Shown: in pieces, positions 1-8,672 of the stretch | Layout of the letters: the number at the start of each line of letters is the position of its first letter | How positions within the stretch are numbered: the stretch's first letter is position 1 | DNA from: Candidatus Bathyarchaeota archaeon | GTDB taxonomy: Archaea; Thermoproteota; Bathyarchaeia; Bathyarchaeales; WUQV01 | DNA: 33,025 nucleotides | Reading direction: 5' to 3' | Assembly (NCBI GenBank): GCA_021158125.1 | Contig: JAGGVF010000006.1 | Coordinates: 114,938 to 147,962, forward strand | Translations under genes and position numbers: made by a program | Notes under the pieces: model-generated | The model's input: only the letters and a program-made list of their open reading frames with translations | Databases searched by the model: none | Told to the model about the DNA's origin: nothing

Positions 1-740
1 GCATCAACCACGCAACTGCCTATTATATCTCCAGTTGCAATTTCATATTGCTTTTTACGAAGGGCAGTTAGGTCAACTGCAAGTTCCGGAAGAGAGGTTC
101 CGATGCCTACTAGGAAGAAGCTTATAATGTATTCTGGAACGTTTAAGGTTGCCGAAAGCGCTATGACCGATTGTACAACAGCGTAAGCTCCGACAGCTAC
201 TCCGACAAAACCCAAAACAGCCGCTAGAATATGCACTCCTTTACTTATCACCACTGTAGGCTCCGGAGCCTTTGAGGCGCCGCGGCCAACTATCTCCTTC
301 GTTATTAACATATAGATTAGCCAGCCTCCAATTAGGAATAGCGCGTTTATTCTTGAAATATGACCTTTTTCAACGATGGAGCTTACCAACATAAGCGCTA
401 AAATTAAACATGAGCCTGTGGCGAGAATTTCCCTCCTATTAACTTTGAATGAAGTGCCAAGGAAGGGTAAAAGTCCGAAAATCAGAGTTAGCTGTGTAAG
501 TACGGAACCAATGGAGTCTCCAGCGTTGATGTCTCCATGACCTAATGCAGATGCTACTATTGAATTGACGATTTCCGGGAGGTCTGTGCCTATGGAAACC
601 AATGTGAAACCTATCATGAGAGGGGATATTCCCAAAGCCGAAGCGATTATTATGGAGTGTTCAACAGCCTTATCGCTAGCCAACGTCATAAGCAATATTC
701 CAGCAACAAGAACTGCGACGTTTAATATAACTCCAAACAT
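1..740 (-). CDS. Sodium/calcium exchanger-family (CaCA) membrane antiporter, C-terminus cut off by window edge
   Basis: The open frame runs from an ATG at 740 (directly preceded by an in-frame stop) off the left edge; 246 residues are visible. It is almost entirely hydrophobic helices and shows both inverted alpha repeats of the CaCA superfamily: GTDLPE followed by a GDSIGS stretch near residues 50-80, and GTSLPE followed by GDIIGSCVVD near the visible end. The family swaps Ca2+ (or another cation) for Na+ or H+ across the cell membrane. The first repeat is atypical: Asp replaces the usual Ser of GTSLPE, and Gln sits where archaeal NCX_Mj has an Asn ligand; the second repeat keeps the expected Asp. 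A TATA-like stretch lies on the minus strand near 800-812, so the gene probably has its own promoter although DUF488 and glyA lie upstream in the same direction. Confidence 0.9.
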   Translation of the reverse strand, partial: MFGVILNVAVLVAGILLMTLASDKAVEHSIIIASALGISPLMIGFTLVSIGTDLPEIVNSIVASALGHGDINAGDSIGSVLTQLTLIFGLLPFLGTSFKVNRREILATGSCLILALMLVSSIVEKGHISRINALFLIGGWLIYMLITKEIVGRGASKAPEPTVVISKGVHILAAVLGFVGVAVGAYAVVQSVIALSATLNVPEYIISFFLVGIGTSLPELAVDLTALRKKQYEIATGDIIGSCVVD

Positions 741-870
741 TCAAGATTTTCCCTAAAGCTTCTTCCTAGTATGGTTGCAATAACTTTAAGAATCTTTGCC
801 TTTTTAAGCTGACTGAAAAATAAGCGTTCTTTACTGGTTCTATCTGCGTCAACTATTGTTAAGGAAGAAG

Positions 871-1317
871 CTAAAATTTGAGTATGCTTGCTTGGCCTTT
901 CTCTATTATGTGGATTACTTCTACTCCTTTTCTTTCTAGATAAGCAGATAAGAAGCGTCTGTGGCAGTATTTTGGGTTTTTCTCCATGCACATCATGCAT
1001 GTTCTTTTATGTCTTGCTATTTCCAGCAGTTTTTGCACTCCTTCTCTGAAAAGTTTAGTTCTCATATGCCTTTTATATCCGCCCTTTCTGTATCCTCCAA
1101 GTTCTTTTCCAAGCCACACGTATCCTACGCCGTTTTCCGGAAGCCATTTTTCCAAATTTTCCTTTTTGAAATGTTCAATCCTTGACGTTGGGAAACTTCG
1201 TATGTCTGCTAGAACTTCTATTGAGTGTTCCCTCAGCAAGTTTAGGAATTCTTCTTTTGAACGGTTACTGTGACCGATTGTCCATATCGTAAGCCTAGCT
1301 TGAGCTTCACTTTTCAA
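871..1317 (-). CDS. DUF488 family protein
   Basis: A 148-residue protein with the DUF488 signatures: WTIGHSNRS at the N-terminus, a DIRSFP segment, and the C-terminal CMEKNPKYCHR motif (paired Cys and His-Arg). Family members are small soluble proteins of unknown biochemical function; the conserved Cys/His cluster suggests a metal or nucleotide site, but nothing here proves it. The start is TTG at 1317, only one base after the glyA stop codon at 1319, with an AAGGT stretch just upstream, so it is very likely translated from the glyA transcript. Length is normal for the family. Confidence 0.85.
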   Translation of the reverse strand: MKSEAQARLTIWTIGHSNRSKEEFLNLLREHSIEVLADIRSFPTSRIEHFKKENLEKWLPENGVGYVWLGKELGGYRKGGYKRHMRTKLFREGVQKLLEIARHKRTCMMCMEKNPKYCHRRFLSAYLERKGVEVIHIIEKGQASILKF

Positions 1318-1318
1318 T

Positions 1319-2635
1319 TTACCTTAGCCTTAAGTATTCGTAGGCTTCCTTTGCGCTTTCAAAGCAGTAATGCACTTTCTGGTATTCTTTCCTGAATTCG
1401 ATTACGTCTTGCTTAACTTTTTCCGGCGGTTCCTTGTTGATGACGACTCTTTTGATGAATTCAGCTATTTCCTCCATTTCAGACTCTTTCATTCCAAGCC
1501 TTGTTATTTCTGAAGTGCCAAGCCTTATTCCGCCTGGATGCATGAAATGTCTTCCTTCCTTGATGTCCCACGGCAGCAAGTTACGGTTAATTATTATGTT
1601 TGCCTTCTCCAGTTCCTTCTCGATGGTTCCTCCATCTCCATGCTCGGTTATGTCAATTATCAGTACATGGGACTCTGTAAACCCTTTATGTTCAGCTAAA
1701 ACCTTAAATCCCCTCTCGTAAAGTGCCTGGCCTAACGCCTTAGCATTCCTTATCACTTGTTGGCAGTATTCCCTACCGAACGCTAACATTTCTGCGCATG
1801 CTACCGCCACACCTGCAACTGCGTGAAGATGATGGTTGCTGACAAGTCCGGGGAACACTGCACGCTTAATTTTTTCAGCGTATCTCTCCCATGAGACTAT
1901 GGCTCCATGCTGAGGTCCAAACAAGGTTTTATGCGTGCTTAGGCTCATTACGTCTGCTCCTTCGTGTAGGGGGTCTTGGAAGCATCCGCCCGCTATTAAA
2001 CCCGCCACGTGTGCTGCGTCGTAGCCAACTACTGCGCCTACTTCGTGGAATGTGTCAGCTAACTCCTTTACTGGGTGCGGGAACGGAAAAACGCTTGCTC
2101 CGAACATTACAAGTTTTGGCGGCCTTCCTTCCCTAACGAGTTTTTGCACTCTTTCCTTTGTTCTGTCGACGTCTATATTCATTTCTTTATAGTCAAGCGG
2201 TAAATATTCAACTTCTAAGCCGTGGACTGCACCTGCTGTTCCTCCAAGTTTCTTTTTCCCCATAGTTATGTGGCCGCCGCATGGAATTGAAAGCGCCATC
2301 ATTACGTCGCCCGGCTCAGTAAAAGCCGTGTAGACAGCTAAATTTGCGACTGCTCCTGAAATCGGCCTTACATCTGCAAACTCGGCTTTGAAGAGCTTTT
2401 TCATTAATTCTATGCATATGAGTTCAACTTGGTCTATGTATGTGCATCCGGCGTAGACTCTTTCTCCCGGCCAGCCTTCTGCATAGCGGTTTCCAAAATC
2501 GCTTACTAAAGCTTCTCTCACAGCTGGACTTGGTATGTTTTCGCTTGCAATTAATGGAATAGCCTGTTTAAACCATTCATGATGTCTTTGTAAAAGTTCA
2601 AAAATTCTGTTATAGTATTCATTTGCTGTCTCCAA
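1319..2635 (-). CDS. glyA: Serine hydroxymethyltransferase
   Basis: A PLP enzyme that interconverts serine and glycine while moving a C1 unit to or from a tetrahydropterin carrier in the cytoplasm. It shows IASENIPSPAVRE near the N-terminus, the RYAEGWPGERVYAGC substrate loop, the VGYDAAHVAGL stretch that contacts the PLP ring, and the Schiff-base lysine in SLSTHKTLFGPQHG. At about 438 residues it matches archaeal SHMTs. An upstream GTG at 2644 keeps the frame open three codons longer, but that GTG lies inside a GAGGTG Shine-Dalgarno sequence that stands six bases before a TTG at 2635; I therefore place the start at 2635. DUF488 follows with a one-base gap. Confidence 0.96.
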   Translation of the reverse strand: METANEYYNRIFELLQRHHEWFKQAIPLIASENIPSPAVREALVSDFGNRYAEGWPGERVYAGCTYIDQVELICIELMKKLFKAEFADVRPISGAVANLAVYTAFTEPGDVMMALSIPCGGHITMGKKKLGGTAGAVHGLEVEYLPLDYKEMNIDVDRTKERVQKLVREGRPPKLVMFGASVFPFPHPVKELADTFHEVGAVVGYDAAHVAGLIAGGCFQDPLHEGADVMSLSTHKTLFGPQHGAIVSWERYAEKIKRAVFPGLVSNHHLHAVAGVAVACAEMLAFGREYCQQVIRNAKALGQALYERGFKVLAEHKGFTESHVLIIDITEHGDGGTIEKELEKANIIINRNLLPWDIKEGRHFMHPGGIRLGTSEITRLGMKESEMEEIAEFIKRVVINKEPPEKVKQDVIEFRKEYQKVHYCFESAKEAYEYLRLR

Positions 2636-2738
2636 ACTTTGCACCTCACATTATATCAAACGTCACATGAATAAAAGCTTTGAATAGGGTAAGATTAAAA
2701 AGAATGAGAAGCGTTAGCTTTTCATGAAGTGGTAAGGG

Positions 2739-2927
2739 ATGAGTCGAAGAAGGAGAAGGAAGGATGAAAGAAGGGCTCCGATGCCGGCTCAAAGTGCAGG
2801 ATTACTTCGGTTCTTTGAGGAAGAAACAGAAGGATTAAAGGTTAAACCTGAACTTTTAATTTTCCTTGTCATAGCATTTATAGTAGTTTCTGTTCTCGCC
2901 CATTTGCACGCTTTAGGAGCTATTTAG
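2739..2927 (+). CDS. Preprotein translocase subunit Sec61-beta (archaeal SecG)
   Basis: A 62-residue tail-anchored protein: a very basic N-terminus (SRRRRRKDERR), the conserved archaeal Sec61-beta segment MPAQSAGLLRFFEEETEG, then a single C-terminal membrane helix (about residues 39-58). It is the small subunit of the SecYE-beta protein-conducting channel in the cytoplasmic membrane. Size and order of parts fit the family exactly. An AT-rich TATA-like stretch (GATTAAAAAG, near 2692) lies at a suitable distance upstream. Its last eight bases overlap the end of the convergent Sm-like gene. Confidence 0.93.
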   Translation: MSRRRRRKDERRAPMPAQSAGLLRFFEEETEGLKVKPELLIFLVIAFIVVSVLAHLHALGAI

Positions 2928-3258
2928 CCCTTCTTTCTGCTTTATCGTGCAAAACTTCAATTCTCTGAACAGAGCTTAAATTTACAAATATTTCGCTTCG
3001 CTTCTCTCTTGTAGCAACTTGTGGAATGGGATTAGCAATTGTAGCTCTTAAAATTACTGCTTCAGCGTCGGATAGCCATATTCCAGCTGGTTCATAATTT
3101 ACTGCAGCTAATGTTCCTTCAAATCCATAGGAAGGGTCAAGTATAACCAAGACTTTTTTACCAATGTTCTTTTCTAACATGTGGAAAACAGTTAGGGGGA
3201 TTTTTCTTTCAGACAAGGTTCCCGCAAAACCTAAAGGTAAATAACTTGAATAAAACAT
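2920..3258 (-). CDS. Sm-like (LSm) fold protein, putative RNA-binding
   Basis: A 112-residue protein whose core resembles an Sm fold: a strand with a Gly-Lys-Lys turn (IGKKVLVIL), a second strand with FEGTLAAV (like Sm1), a WLSDAEAVIL strand, and a late strand EIFVNLSSVQRIEVL (like Sm2). Archaeal LSm proteins form ring-shaped RNA chaperones. The first 26 residues are not part of the fold, and an internal ATG at 3180 gives an 86-residue protein beginning MLEKNIGKK that fits the domain better; neither start has a convincing ribosome-binding site. The gene is convergent with Sec61-beta and overlaps its last eight bases. The family call rests on pattern, not on a search. Confidence 0.6.
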   Translation of the reverse strand: MFYSSYLPLGFAGTLSERKIPLTVFHMLEKNIGKKVLVILDPSYGFEGTLAAVNYEPAGIWLSDAEAVILRATIANPIPQVATREKRSEIFVNLSSVQRIEVLHDKAERRAK

Positions 3259-3307
3259 TTACCCTTTATTACACGACGAGATACTGGTCAAAGGATGAAC
3301 CCGTTAA

Positions 3308-5131
3308 ATGAAAAGTTCACTTGATGAATCCATAAACATGCTTGTAAAGCAGTATTCGTCTCTGTTTACGCTTCCAACGCTTTCCAAAATAATACTCTAC
3401 ATGTTTATCCTCTGCTTTATTGGCTCAATTGCATCTGCTCTTTCACTTAATCCTTCAATTTCAGGCATATCTTTAGGAACGGCTTTCGCTGCATTTTTCG
3501 CTCTGCTAATGATTTTCATCGATTTTATTATAAGTAAAACGGCCATGAGAAACGATGCAATTTTCAACTTTAGGAGATGCTTGGCTCTTTCTCTGTTTTC
3601 AAATTTAGTATGGGTCATATTGATGCTAATTGGAGCTTTTCTTGCAGTTCTGTTCCAATCTACGGTTTTATGGTCTAAACTTCTTATCTTAGGTTTCTGT
3701 GCAGCTCTGATCTTGCGGCTTATTGTTTTTCTAACGGTTTCGATGAACAGCTATGTCAAAATTTTTCTTTCGGCGGTTATTCAACCTTCAGTTTGCGTTG
3801 CCTTAATTTTTCTAGTTTCCCAGCTTTTTGATGGGGCATTTGCCTTTTTTCCATTTAATTTTCTAGTGGCGGCATTGCCGTTTAGTTTTTTGTCAGTTTT
3901 TCTTTTTGTTTATGCCGTTGATAGGGTTGGAAAGAAATCTGTTCTTGGAGTTTCCACGTTTTCACTTTTCAAAGCTTTTATGGCTAATTGGACAGAAAGC
4001 TTGAACGCCCCGTTAGAAACGATATTTGAAGAATTAGGTGAAGAACGTGAGGTTCAAGTTGATCTTCTTGCCTTTAAGAATAAAAGTGGGTATAAGGCGC
4101 TTTTTGTTGTGCCGATGTTTCATCCCGGACCTTTTAAGAATGTTGGAAGCAGTTTGATACCGCATTTAATTCAGAAAAGCATCGAGGAAAAGCTTGAATG
4201 TGTAGTTGCGGTTCCACACGGCCTTTTTGGGCATGAACTTGACCTAACTTCGCAAAGGCAAAATAGAAAAGTCCTAGACGCAATCCTAAATTCTCTTTCC
4301 TTCAAAAATTTTGTTTCCAAAGCTTCACCCATTGTTCGTGTAACCAAAGAAAATGCAAGTGCGATTTCTCAACGTTTCGGGAACTATCTATTAACAGCTT
4401 TGACATTGGCGCCGAAAACAACTGAAGACTTCCCAAAGGAAATAGGTGATCACATTTATGAATCAGCACTAAAACATGGCTTTTCAGACGTGATAGTGAT
4501 TAATGCTCACAATAGCATAGATAGCGTTGAACAAACAGAAAGGGACATTGAACTACTCAAGTTCGCCGCTTCAGAAAGCATAACTGAGGCTAAGAAAGCT
4601 GGGCTTAAACCCTTACAAGTAGGTGCAGCTAGAACAGTTCCCGCAGAATACGGTGTTAAGGAAGGAATGGGGCCCGGCGGCATCACTGCAGTTGTTCTTG
4701 ACGTTGGGGGGCAGCTCTTTGCCTACATAGTTTTTGACGGTAACAATATGGTTTCTGGACTTAGGGAAAAAATCTTGGAAAGTTTGAAGGAACTTGGCAT
4801 AGTTGATGGAGAGGTTCTAACAAGTGACACTCATGTCGTAAACGGTGTTATTTTAAACAGGAGAGGTTATCACCCAGTCGGTGAGGCTATGGATGATGAA
4901 GTTATAATCAGATACGTTAAAAATGTGGTTTCAGGGGCTATGCGGAATATGGAAAAGGTGAAAGTTGCCTTACGAAGAGTGAAGGTTTCTCAAGTTAAAG
5001 TCATCGGTGAGGAGCAGATTAAAGCCATGAGTTTAATAGCTCATGAGGCAGCTAAAACGGCAAAGAAAGCAGCTATGTCAATATTTTCTGTTCTCGGCCT
5101 AATCTTCATCGGGCTGCTGGTCGTCCTTTAG
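3308..5131 (+). CDS. DUF2070 family membrane protein
   Basis: A 607-residue protein. The first ~220 residues hold about six membrane helices; residues ~240-580 form a soluble, presumably cytoplasmic domain; a final helix (AAMSIFSVLGLIFIGLLVVL) closes the chain. The soluble part has the DUF2070 marks: MFHPGPFKNVGSSLIP, AVPHGLFGHELDL, VINAHNSID and a late SDTHVVNGV. The family is found throughout Archaea and has no assigned function; repeated His/Asp/Gly motifs look like a metal-dependent active site, which is inference. The ATG at 3308 is preceded by AAAGGATGA as a ribosome-binding site. It is divergent from the Sm-like gene and followed by the por operon. Confidence 0.88.
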   Translation: MKSSLDESINMLVKQYSSLFTLPTLSKIILYMFILCFIGSIASALSLNPSISGISLGTAFAAFFALLMIFIDFIISKTAMRNDAIFNFRRCLALSLFSNLVWVILMLIGAFLAVLFQSTVLWSKLLILGFCAALILRLIVFLTVSMNSYVKIFLSAVIQPSVCVALIFLVSQLFDGAFAFFPFNFLVAALPFSFLSVFLFVYAVDRVGKKSVLGVSTFSLFKAFMANWTESLNAPLETIFEELGEEREVQVDLLAFKNKSGYKALFVVPMFHPGPFKNVGSSLIPHLIQKSIEEKLECVVAVPHGLFGHELDLTSQRQNRKVLDAILNSLSFKNFVSKASPIVRVTKENASAISQRFGNYLLTALTLAPKTTEDFPKEIGDHIYESALKHGFSDVIVINAHNSIDSVEQTERDIELLKFAASESITEAKKAGLKPLQVGAARTVPAEYGVKEGMGPGGITAVVLDVGGQLFAYIVFDGNNMVSGLREKILESLKELGIVDGEVLTSDTHVVNGVILNRRGYHPVGEAMDDEVIIRYVKNVVSGAMRNMEKVKVALRRVKVSQVKVIGEEQIKAMSLIAHEAAKTAKKAAMSIFSVLGLIFIGLLVVL

Positions 5132-5198
5132 CACTAAACCTAAATATCTGCGCTCGATTATTCTGTTCTATCTTAACATTGACAGAGGGAAGACTCAG

Positions 5199-5783
5199 TT
5201 GATTAAGGAAATTAGAATTCACGGCCGCGGCGGCCAAGGAGGAGTAACATTAGCTGAAATTATAGCCAGAGCAGCCTATAAGGAAGGCAAGTGGGTTCAA
5301 GCCTTTCCCTACTTTGGGGCTGAGAGGAGAGGCGCCCCAGTGAAGGCTTTCGCCAGAATAAGCGACGAGCCCATACTTGTTAGGAGCCAAATCTACAATC
5401 CAGACTACATCATCGTTTTAGACGAATCTTTACTTGATGTTGCCAACGTTACCGAAGGGCTGAAAGAGAACGGTACAATCATAATTAACACGACCCTACG
5501 GCCTGAGGAAGTGAATATAAGCGGCTACAAAATTGCAACTGTTGACGCAACTGGAATTGCCTTGGAACTCGACCTTCTCGTCGCTGGGCTGCCAGTTGTA
5601 AACACAGCCATGGCTGGTGCTTTTGCGAAGGCAACAGGGGAAATCACCATTGAAAGCGTTGTAGAGGCCATTAAAGAGGAGTGGAAAGGGGCTGTTGGAG
5701 AGAAAAATGCTAAGGCTGCAATTCTTGCTTATGAGCGGCTTTCATTAATGGAAAGTGTAAGAAAGGTTGCTGGGGGAAGTTAG
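5199..5783 (+). CDS. porC: Pyruvate:ferredoxin oxidoreductase, gamma subunit
   Basis: A 194-residue gamma subunit of a 2-oxoacid:ferredoxin oxidoreductase. The N-terminal IHGRGGQGGVTLAEIIA loop, the YFGAERRGAPVKAFARIS block and the GLPVVNTAMAGAFA segment are diagnostic. In the complex this subunit packs against the TPP-binding subunits and takes part in CoA handling. Start is TTG at 5199, preceded by GAGGGA eight bases upstream; no better start lies nearby. First gene of porC-porD-porA-porB, in the order usual for archaeal four-subunit enzymes. Confidence 0.95.
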   Translation: MIKEIRIHGRGGQGGVTLAEIIARAAYKEGKWVQAFPYFGAERRGAPVKAFARISDEPILVRSQIYNPDYIIVLDESLLDVANVTEGLKENGTIIINTTLRPEEVNISGYKIATVDATGIALELDLLVAGLPVVNTAMAGAFAKATGEITIESVVEAIKEEWKGAVGEKNAKAAILAYERLSLMESVRKVAGGS

Positions 5784-5858
5784 ATTTGGAAATTGCGAAA
5801 TCCTTTTCCTCATCTTCATTCTACTTACATAATTCAAGCTTATACTTGGTGAGTTTCA

Positions 5859-6155
5859 ATGCAAGAATTGGAAGTTAAAATCCCTAAAAGCCGTAAAGAC
5901 TTGCCAGTGACTCCTCTATCGGTTCCCACGGTTGGAAGTATGGGAAAAACTGGAGATTGGAGAACTTTTAAGCCCATAATTGACTATTCGAAATGTACCC
6001 GATGTTTGCTTTGCTGGATTTACTGTCCAGAAGGCGCCATAGAACGCGGAGAAGATGACACGCCTAAAATTGACTATGAATACTGTAAAGGCTGCGGACT
6101 TTGTGCAAATGAGTGTCCAGTTAAGGCGATAAGTATGGAGAGGGAGAAGAAATGA
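5859..6155 (+). CDS. porD: Pyruvate:ferredoxin oxidoreductase, delta (2x[4Fe-4S]) subunit
   Basis: A 98-residue ferredoxin-like subunit with two complete cluster motifs: CTRCLLCWIYCP at about residues 47-58 and CKGCGLCANECP at about 76-87. It carries electrons from the TPP/cluster site to external ferredoxin. The N-terminal extension with the TGDWRTFKP segment is typical of PorD and separates it from free ferredoxins. GGTGA stands upstream of the ATG. The stop codon overlaps the porA start (ATGA), so translation is coupled. Confidence 0.95.
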   Translation: MQELEVKIPKSRKDLPVTPLSVPTVGSMGKTGDWRTFKPIIDYSKCTRCLLCWIYCPEGAIERGEDDTPKIDYEYCKGCGLCANECPVKAISMEREKK

Positions 6156-7342
6156 CTCAAATAATTATTGACACGGCGAATCATATAGCTGCTTACGCTG
6201 CTAAGGCTGCAAGAGTAAAAGTTGTGGCAGCCTACCCAATAACTCCTCAAACAACTATTGTTGAGAAAATAGCGGAGTTTGTTGAAAGTGGAGAAATGGA
6301 CGCCGAATACATTCGAGTTGAATCTGAACATAGCGCTATGGCTGCATGTGTAGGCGCTGAAGCAGCCGGAGTAAGAACCTTTACGGCTACTTCGGCGCAT
6401 GGATTAGCCCTAATGCATGAGGTTCTACATTGGGCTGCGGGTTCCAGACTTCCAATAGTGATGGCTGTCGTTAACAGAGCTATGGGCGCTCCGTGGAGCA
6501 TATGGCCGGACTTCAGCGATTCACTCTCTCAGAGAGACACTGGCTGGCTGCAATTCTACTGCGCAGACAACCAAGAAGTTTTTGACACAATAATTCAAGC
6601 ATATAAAATATGCGAAGATAAACGTGTACTTTTGCCAGCTATGGTGTGTTCTGAAGGCTTTATTCTTTCTCACACCTTCATGCCTGTAAAGGCTCCTGAA
6701 CAAGAAGAAATCGACGATTTCCTTCCTCCTTATGATCCTGGCTGGGCTTTGGATGTTGACAACCCGTTTTCGCATGCTAATCTTGTTTCGCCTGAATGGT
6801 ATATGGAATTTCGTTACATGATTCAAAACGCTATGGAAAACGCTAAACAGTTAATTCCGGAAGTTGACAGGGAGTATGGGAGAAGATTCGGTTTTGAATA
6901 TGGAGGTTTAATTGAGAAGTATCAATGTGAAGACGCTGACCTTATACTTGTAACTATGGGAACTATGGGAAGCGAAGCTAAGATTTCCGTTAATAACCTG
7001 CGAAAAGAAGGATTAAAAGTTGGTTTAGCAAGAGTTCGGGTTTTCAGGCCTTTTCCAAAGGAGGAAATTAGGAAATTAGCTGAAAACGTTCAGATGTTGA
7101 CAGCTATTGATCGTCACGTATCCTTTGGAATGGAAGGCTTCTTAGCAACCGAGATTAAGGCTTCCTTGTATTCGAGAGAAAAATCGGTTTCTGATCCTCC
7201 TTTGGTGGCCGGCTTCCTTGCTGGTATAGGAGGAAGGGACGTTACTTATCGTGATATAGAGCTCATAGCCAAGAAATCTTGGAAGTGGATGCAGGCTGGA
7301 AAAATAGAGGAAGAAACCGTGTGGTGGAATTTAAGGGAGTGA
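6152..7342 (+). CDS. porA: Pyruvate:ferredoxin oxidoreductase, alpha subunit
   Basis: A 396-residue alpha subunit. Marks of the family are AAYPITPQTTIVEKIAE, the IRVESEHSAMAACVGAEAAG block, TSAHGLALMHE, and the domain II segment near LILVTMGTMGSEAK. Together with PorB it forms the TPP active site that decarboxylates pyruvate and, with CoA and ferredoxin, gives acetyl-CoA (reversible; the carboxylating direction supports CO2 fixation). The start overlaps the porD stop by four bases. Pyruvate as the substrate is inferred from subunit order and sequence type; a related 2-oxoacid cannot be excluded. Confidence 0.95.
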   Translation: MTQIIIDTANHIAAYAAKAARVKVVAAYPITPQTTIVEKIAEFVESGEMDAEYIRVESEHSAMAACVGAEAAGVRTFTATSAHGLALMHEVLHWAAGSRLPIVMAVVNRAMGAPWSIWPDFSDSLSQRDTGWLQFYCADNQEVFDTIIQAYKICEDKRVLLPAMVCSEGFILSHTFMPVKAPEQEEIDDFLPPYDPGWALDVDNPFSHANLVSPEWYMEFRYMIQNAMENAKQLIPEVDREYGRRFGFEYGGLIEKYQCEDADLILVTMGTMGSEAKISVNNLRKEGLKVGLARVRVFRPFPKEEIRKLAENVQMLTAIDRHVSFGMEGFLATEIKASLYSREKSVSDPPLVAGFLAGIGGRDVTYRDIELIAKKSWKWMQAGKIEEETVWWNLRE

Positions 7343-7346
7343 GAAA

Positions 7347-8240
7347 ATGGTTACATTAAAGGAGCTTCCAAAAGAAGAGTACATTTTGAAGGGAAACCCC
7401 GCATGTGCTGGTTGCGGAGCTGCAATTTCGCTTAGGCTAATGTTTAAGGCTCTTGGAAGAAAAGTAATAATGATTGTACCCGCCTGCTGCACAACTGTGA
7501 TTCAAGGGCCCTATCCGTACACCGCATTTAAAGTTCCACTCTTAAACATGGTTTTTGAAGCCACTGGTGCGGCAGCCTCAGGCATTGTGGCCGCCTTAAA
7601 GAAACGCGGCATAGAAGACGTTACAGTTGTCGGATGGGCCGGAGACGGAGGAACAGTTGACATAGGTCTTCAATCCCTATCTGGAGCTGCGGAAAGAGAG
7701 ACAAACTTCATCTACATCTGCTATGACAATGAGGCGTACGGAAACACTGGAATGCAAAGAAGCGGAGCAACTCCCTTTGGAGCGTGGACAACTACAACTC
7801 CAACTGGGAAAAGAGAGCATAAGAAGGACATGCCAATGATAATGGCTGCGCATGGCATCCCGTACGTTGCAACAGTTATTCCCTCCTATCCGCTTGACTT
7901 CATTAACAAGCTTAGAAAGGCCAAGCAAATCAAGGGAACGAAGTACATCCACATATTAAGTCCATGTCCAACAGGATGGAGGTTCCCTGGAAGTAAAACG
8001 ATTGAAATTGGAAGGTTGGCTGTTCAGACCGGGATGTGGGCTTTATATGAAATTGAAAATGGAGAGTTTAAACTTAGCCCGCCGAGCGCACGGTTACTTG
8101 ACAAATCTAAACGTAAGCCAGTTGAACTTTACCTTAAGGCTCAGGGAAGGTTCAGAAATCTAACTGATAAGGACATTGCTGAAATTCAACAGTGGGTTGA
8201 TGAAACTTGGGAAAAATATAAGAGGCTTCAAGCCAATTAA
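7347..8240 (+). CDS. porB: Pyruvate:ferredoxin oxidoreductase, beta (TPP-binding) subunit
   Basis: A 297-residue beta subunit. GNPACAGCGA supplies the first pair of cluster-binding cysteines; GWAGDGGTVDIGLQSL with the downstream NEAYGNTGMQRS forms the Mg-TPP motif; LSPCPTGW supplies a later cysteine. These bind the cofactor and the proximal [4Fe-4S] cluster. It starts four bases after porA with a GGGAGTGAG ribosome-binding site. Length is normal for archaeal PorB. Confidence 0.95.
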   Translation: MVTLKELPKEEYILKGNPACAGCGAAISLRLMFKALGRKVIMIVPACCTTVIQGPYPYTAFKVPLLNMVFEATGAAASGIVAALKKRGIEDVTVVGWAGDGGTVDIGLQSLSGAAERETNFIYICYDNEAYGNTGMQRSGATPFGAWTTTTPTGKREHKKDMPMIMAAHGIPYVATVIPSYPLDFINKLRKAKQIKGTKYIHILSPCPTGWRFPGSKTIEIGRLAVQTGMWALYEIENGEFKLSPPSARLLDKSKRKPVELYLKAQGRFRNLTDKDIAEIQQWVDETWEKYKRLQAN

Positions 8241-8295
8241 TTATCTTGCTTTCCAACGTAGCTGACGCCATCAATAACTCAAAGGAGGTTGAGAT

Positions 8296-8595
8296 ATGTC
8301 TGAAGAAGGAAGCACTGCTGCCCCCGGCCAGAACATTGTTCTTATCGGGAAGAAACCAGTGATGAACTACGTTGTTGCCTGCCTAACATTCCTAAACTCC
8401 GGCGCCAAAAGTCTCATAGTGAAAGCTAGAGGCAGAGCCATAAGCAGAGCCGTAGACACCGTTGAGCTTCTGAGGAGAACCTTCGCCAAGGACTTGCAGA
8501 TAAAATCCATAAACATCGGAACAGAAGAAATTGAACGTGCCGAGGGGCAGAAGGCAAACGTTTCAACAATAGAAATAACATTAGAAAAACCATAA
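8296..8595 (+). CDS. albA: DNA/RNA-binding protein Alba (paralogue 1)
   Basis: A 99-residue Alba protein. The core [18 protein letters not shown] contains the conserved lysine that is acetylated in Sulfolobus Alba; [15 protein letters not shown] and the IGTEE loop followed by STIEITLEK are also typical. Alba dimers coat chromosomal DNA and bind RNA. A strong AAAGGAGGTTGA stands just before the ATG. It lies 55 bases after porB with no clear TATA box between, so it may be read from the por transcript. A second alba lies at 21585. Confidence 0.96.
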   Translation: MSEEGSTAAPGQNIVLIGKKPVMNYVVACLTFLNSGAKSLIVKARGRAISRAVDTVELLRRTFAKDLQIKSINIGTEEIERAEGQKANVSTIEITLEKP

Positions 8596-8672
8596 GAGCG
8601 GGGCTGTACTAAAAGCTCCAAAACCCCCTTTTATTACCATCTATTTAGACCACCAACCAAATTATGAGATAA

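Noticed and set aside
722-1000. Open frame of 92 codons on the minus strand overlapping the DUF488 end
   Set aside because: It lies out of frame over DUF488 and the gap to the antiporter, has no recognisable domain, and conflicts with the well-supported DUF488 frame.
8597-8635. Possible G/C hairpin and T-run after the first alba gene as a terminator
   Set aside because: Only four G-C pairs over a long loop and a weak T-tract; not convincing as a structured terminator.
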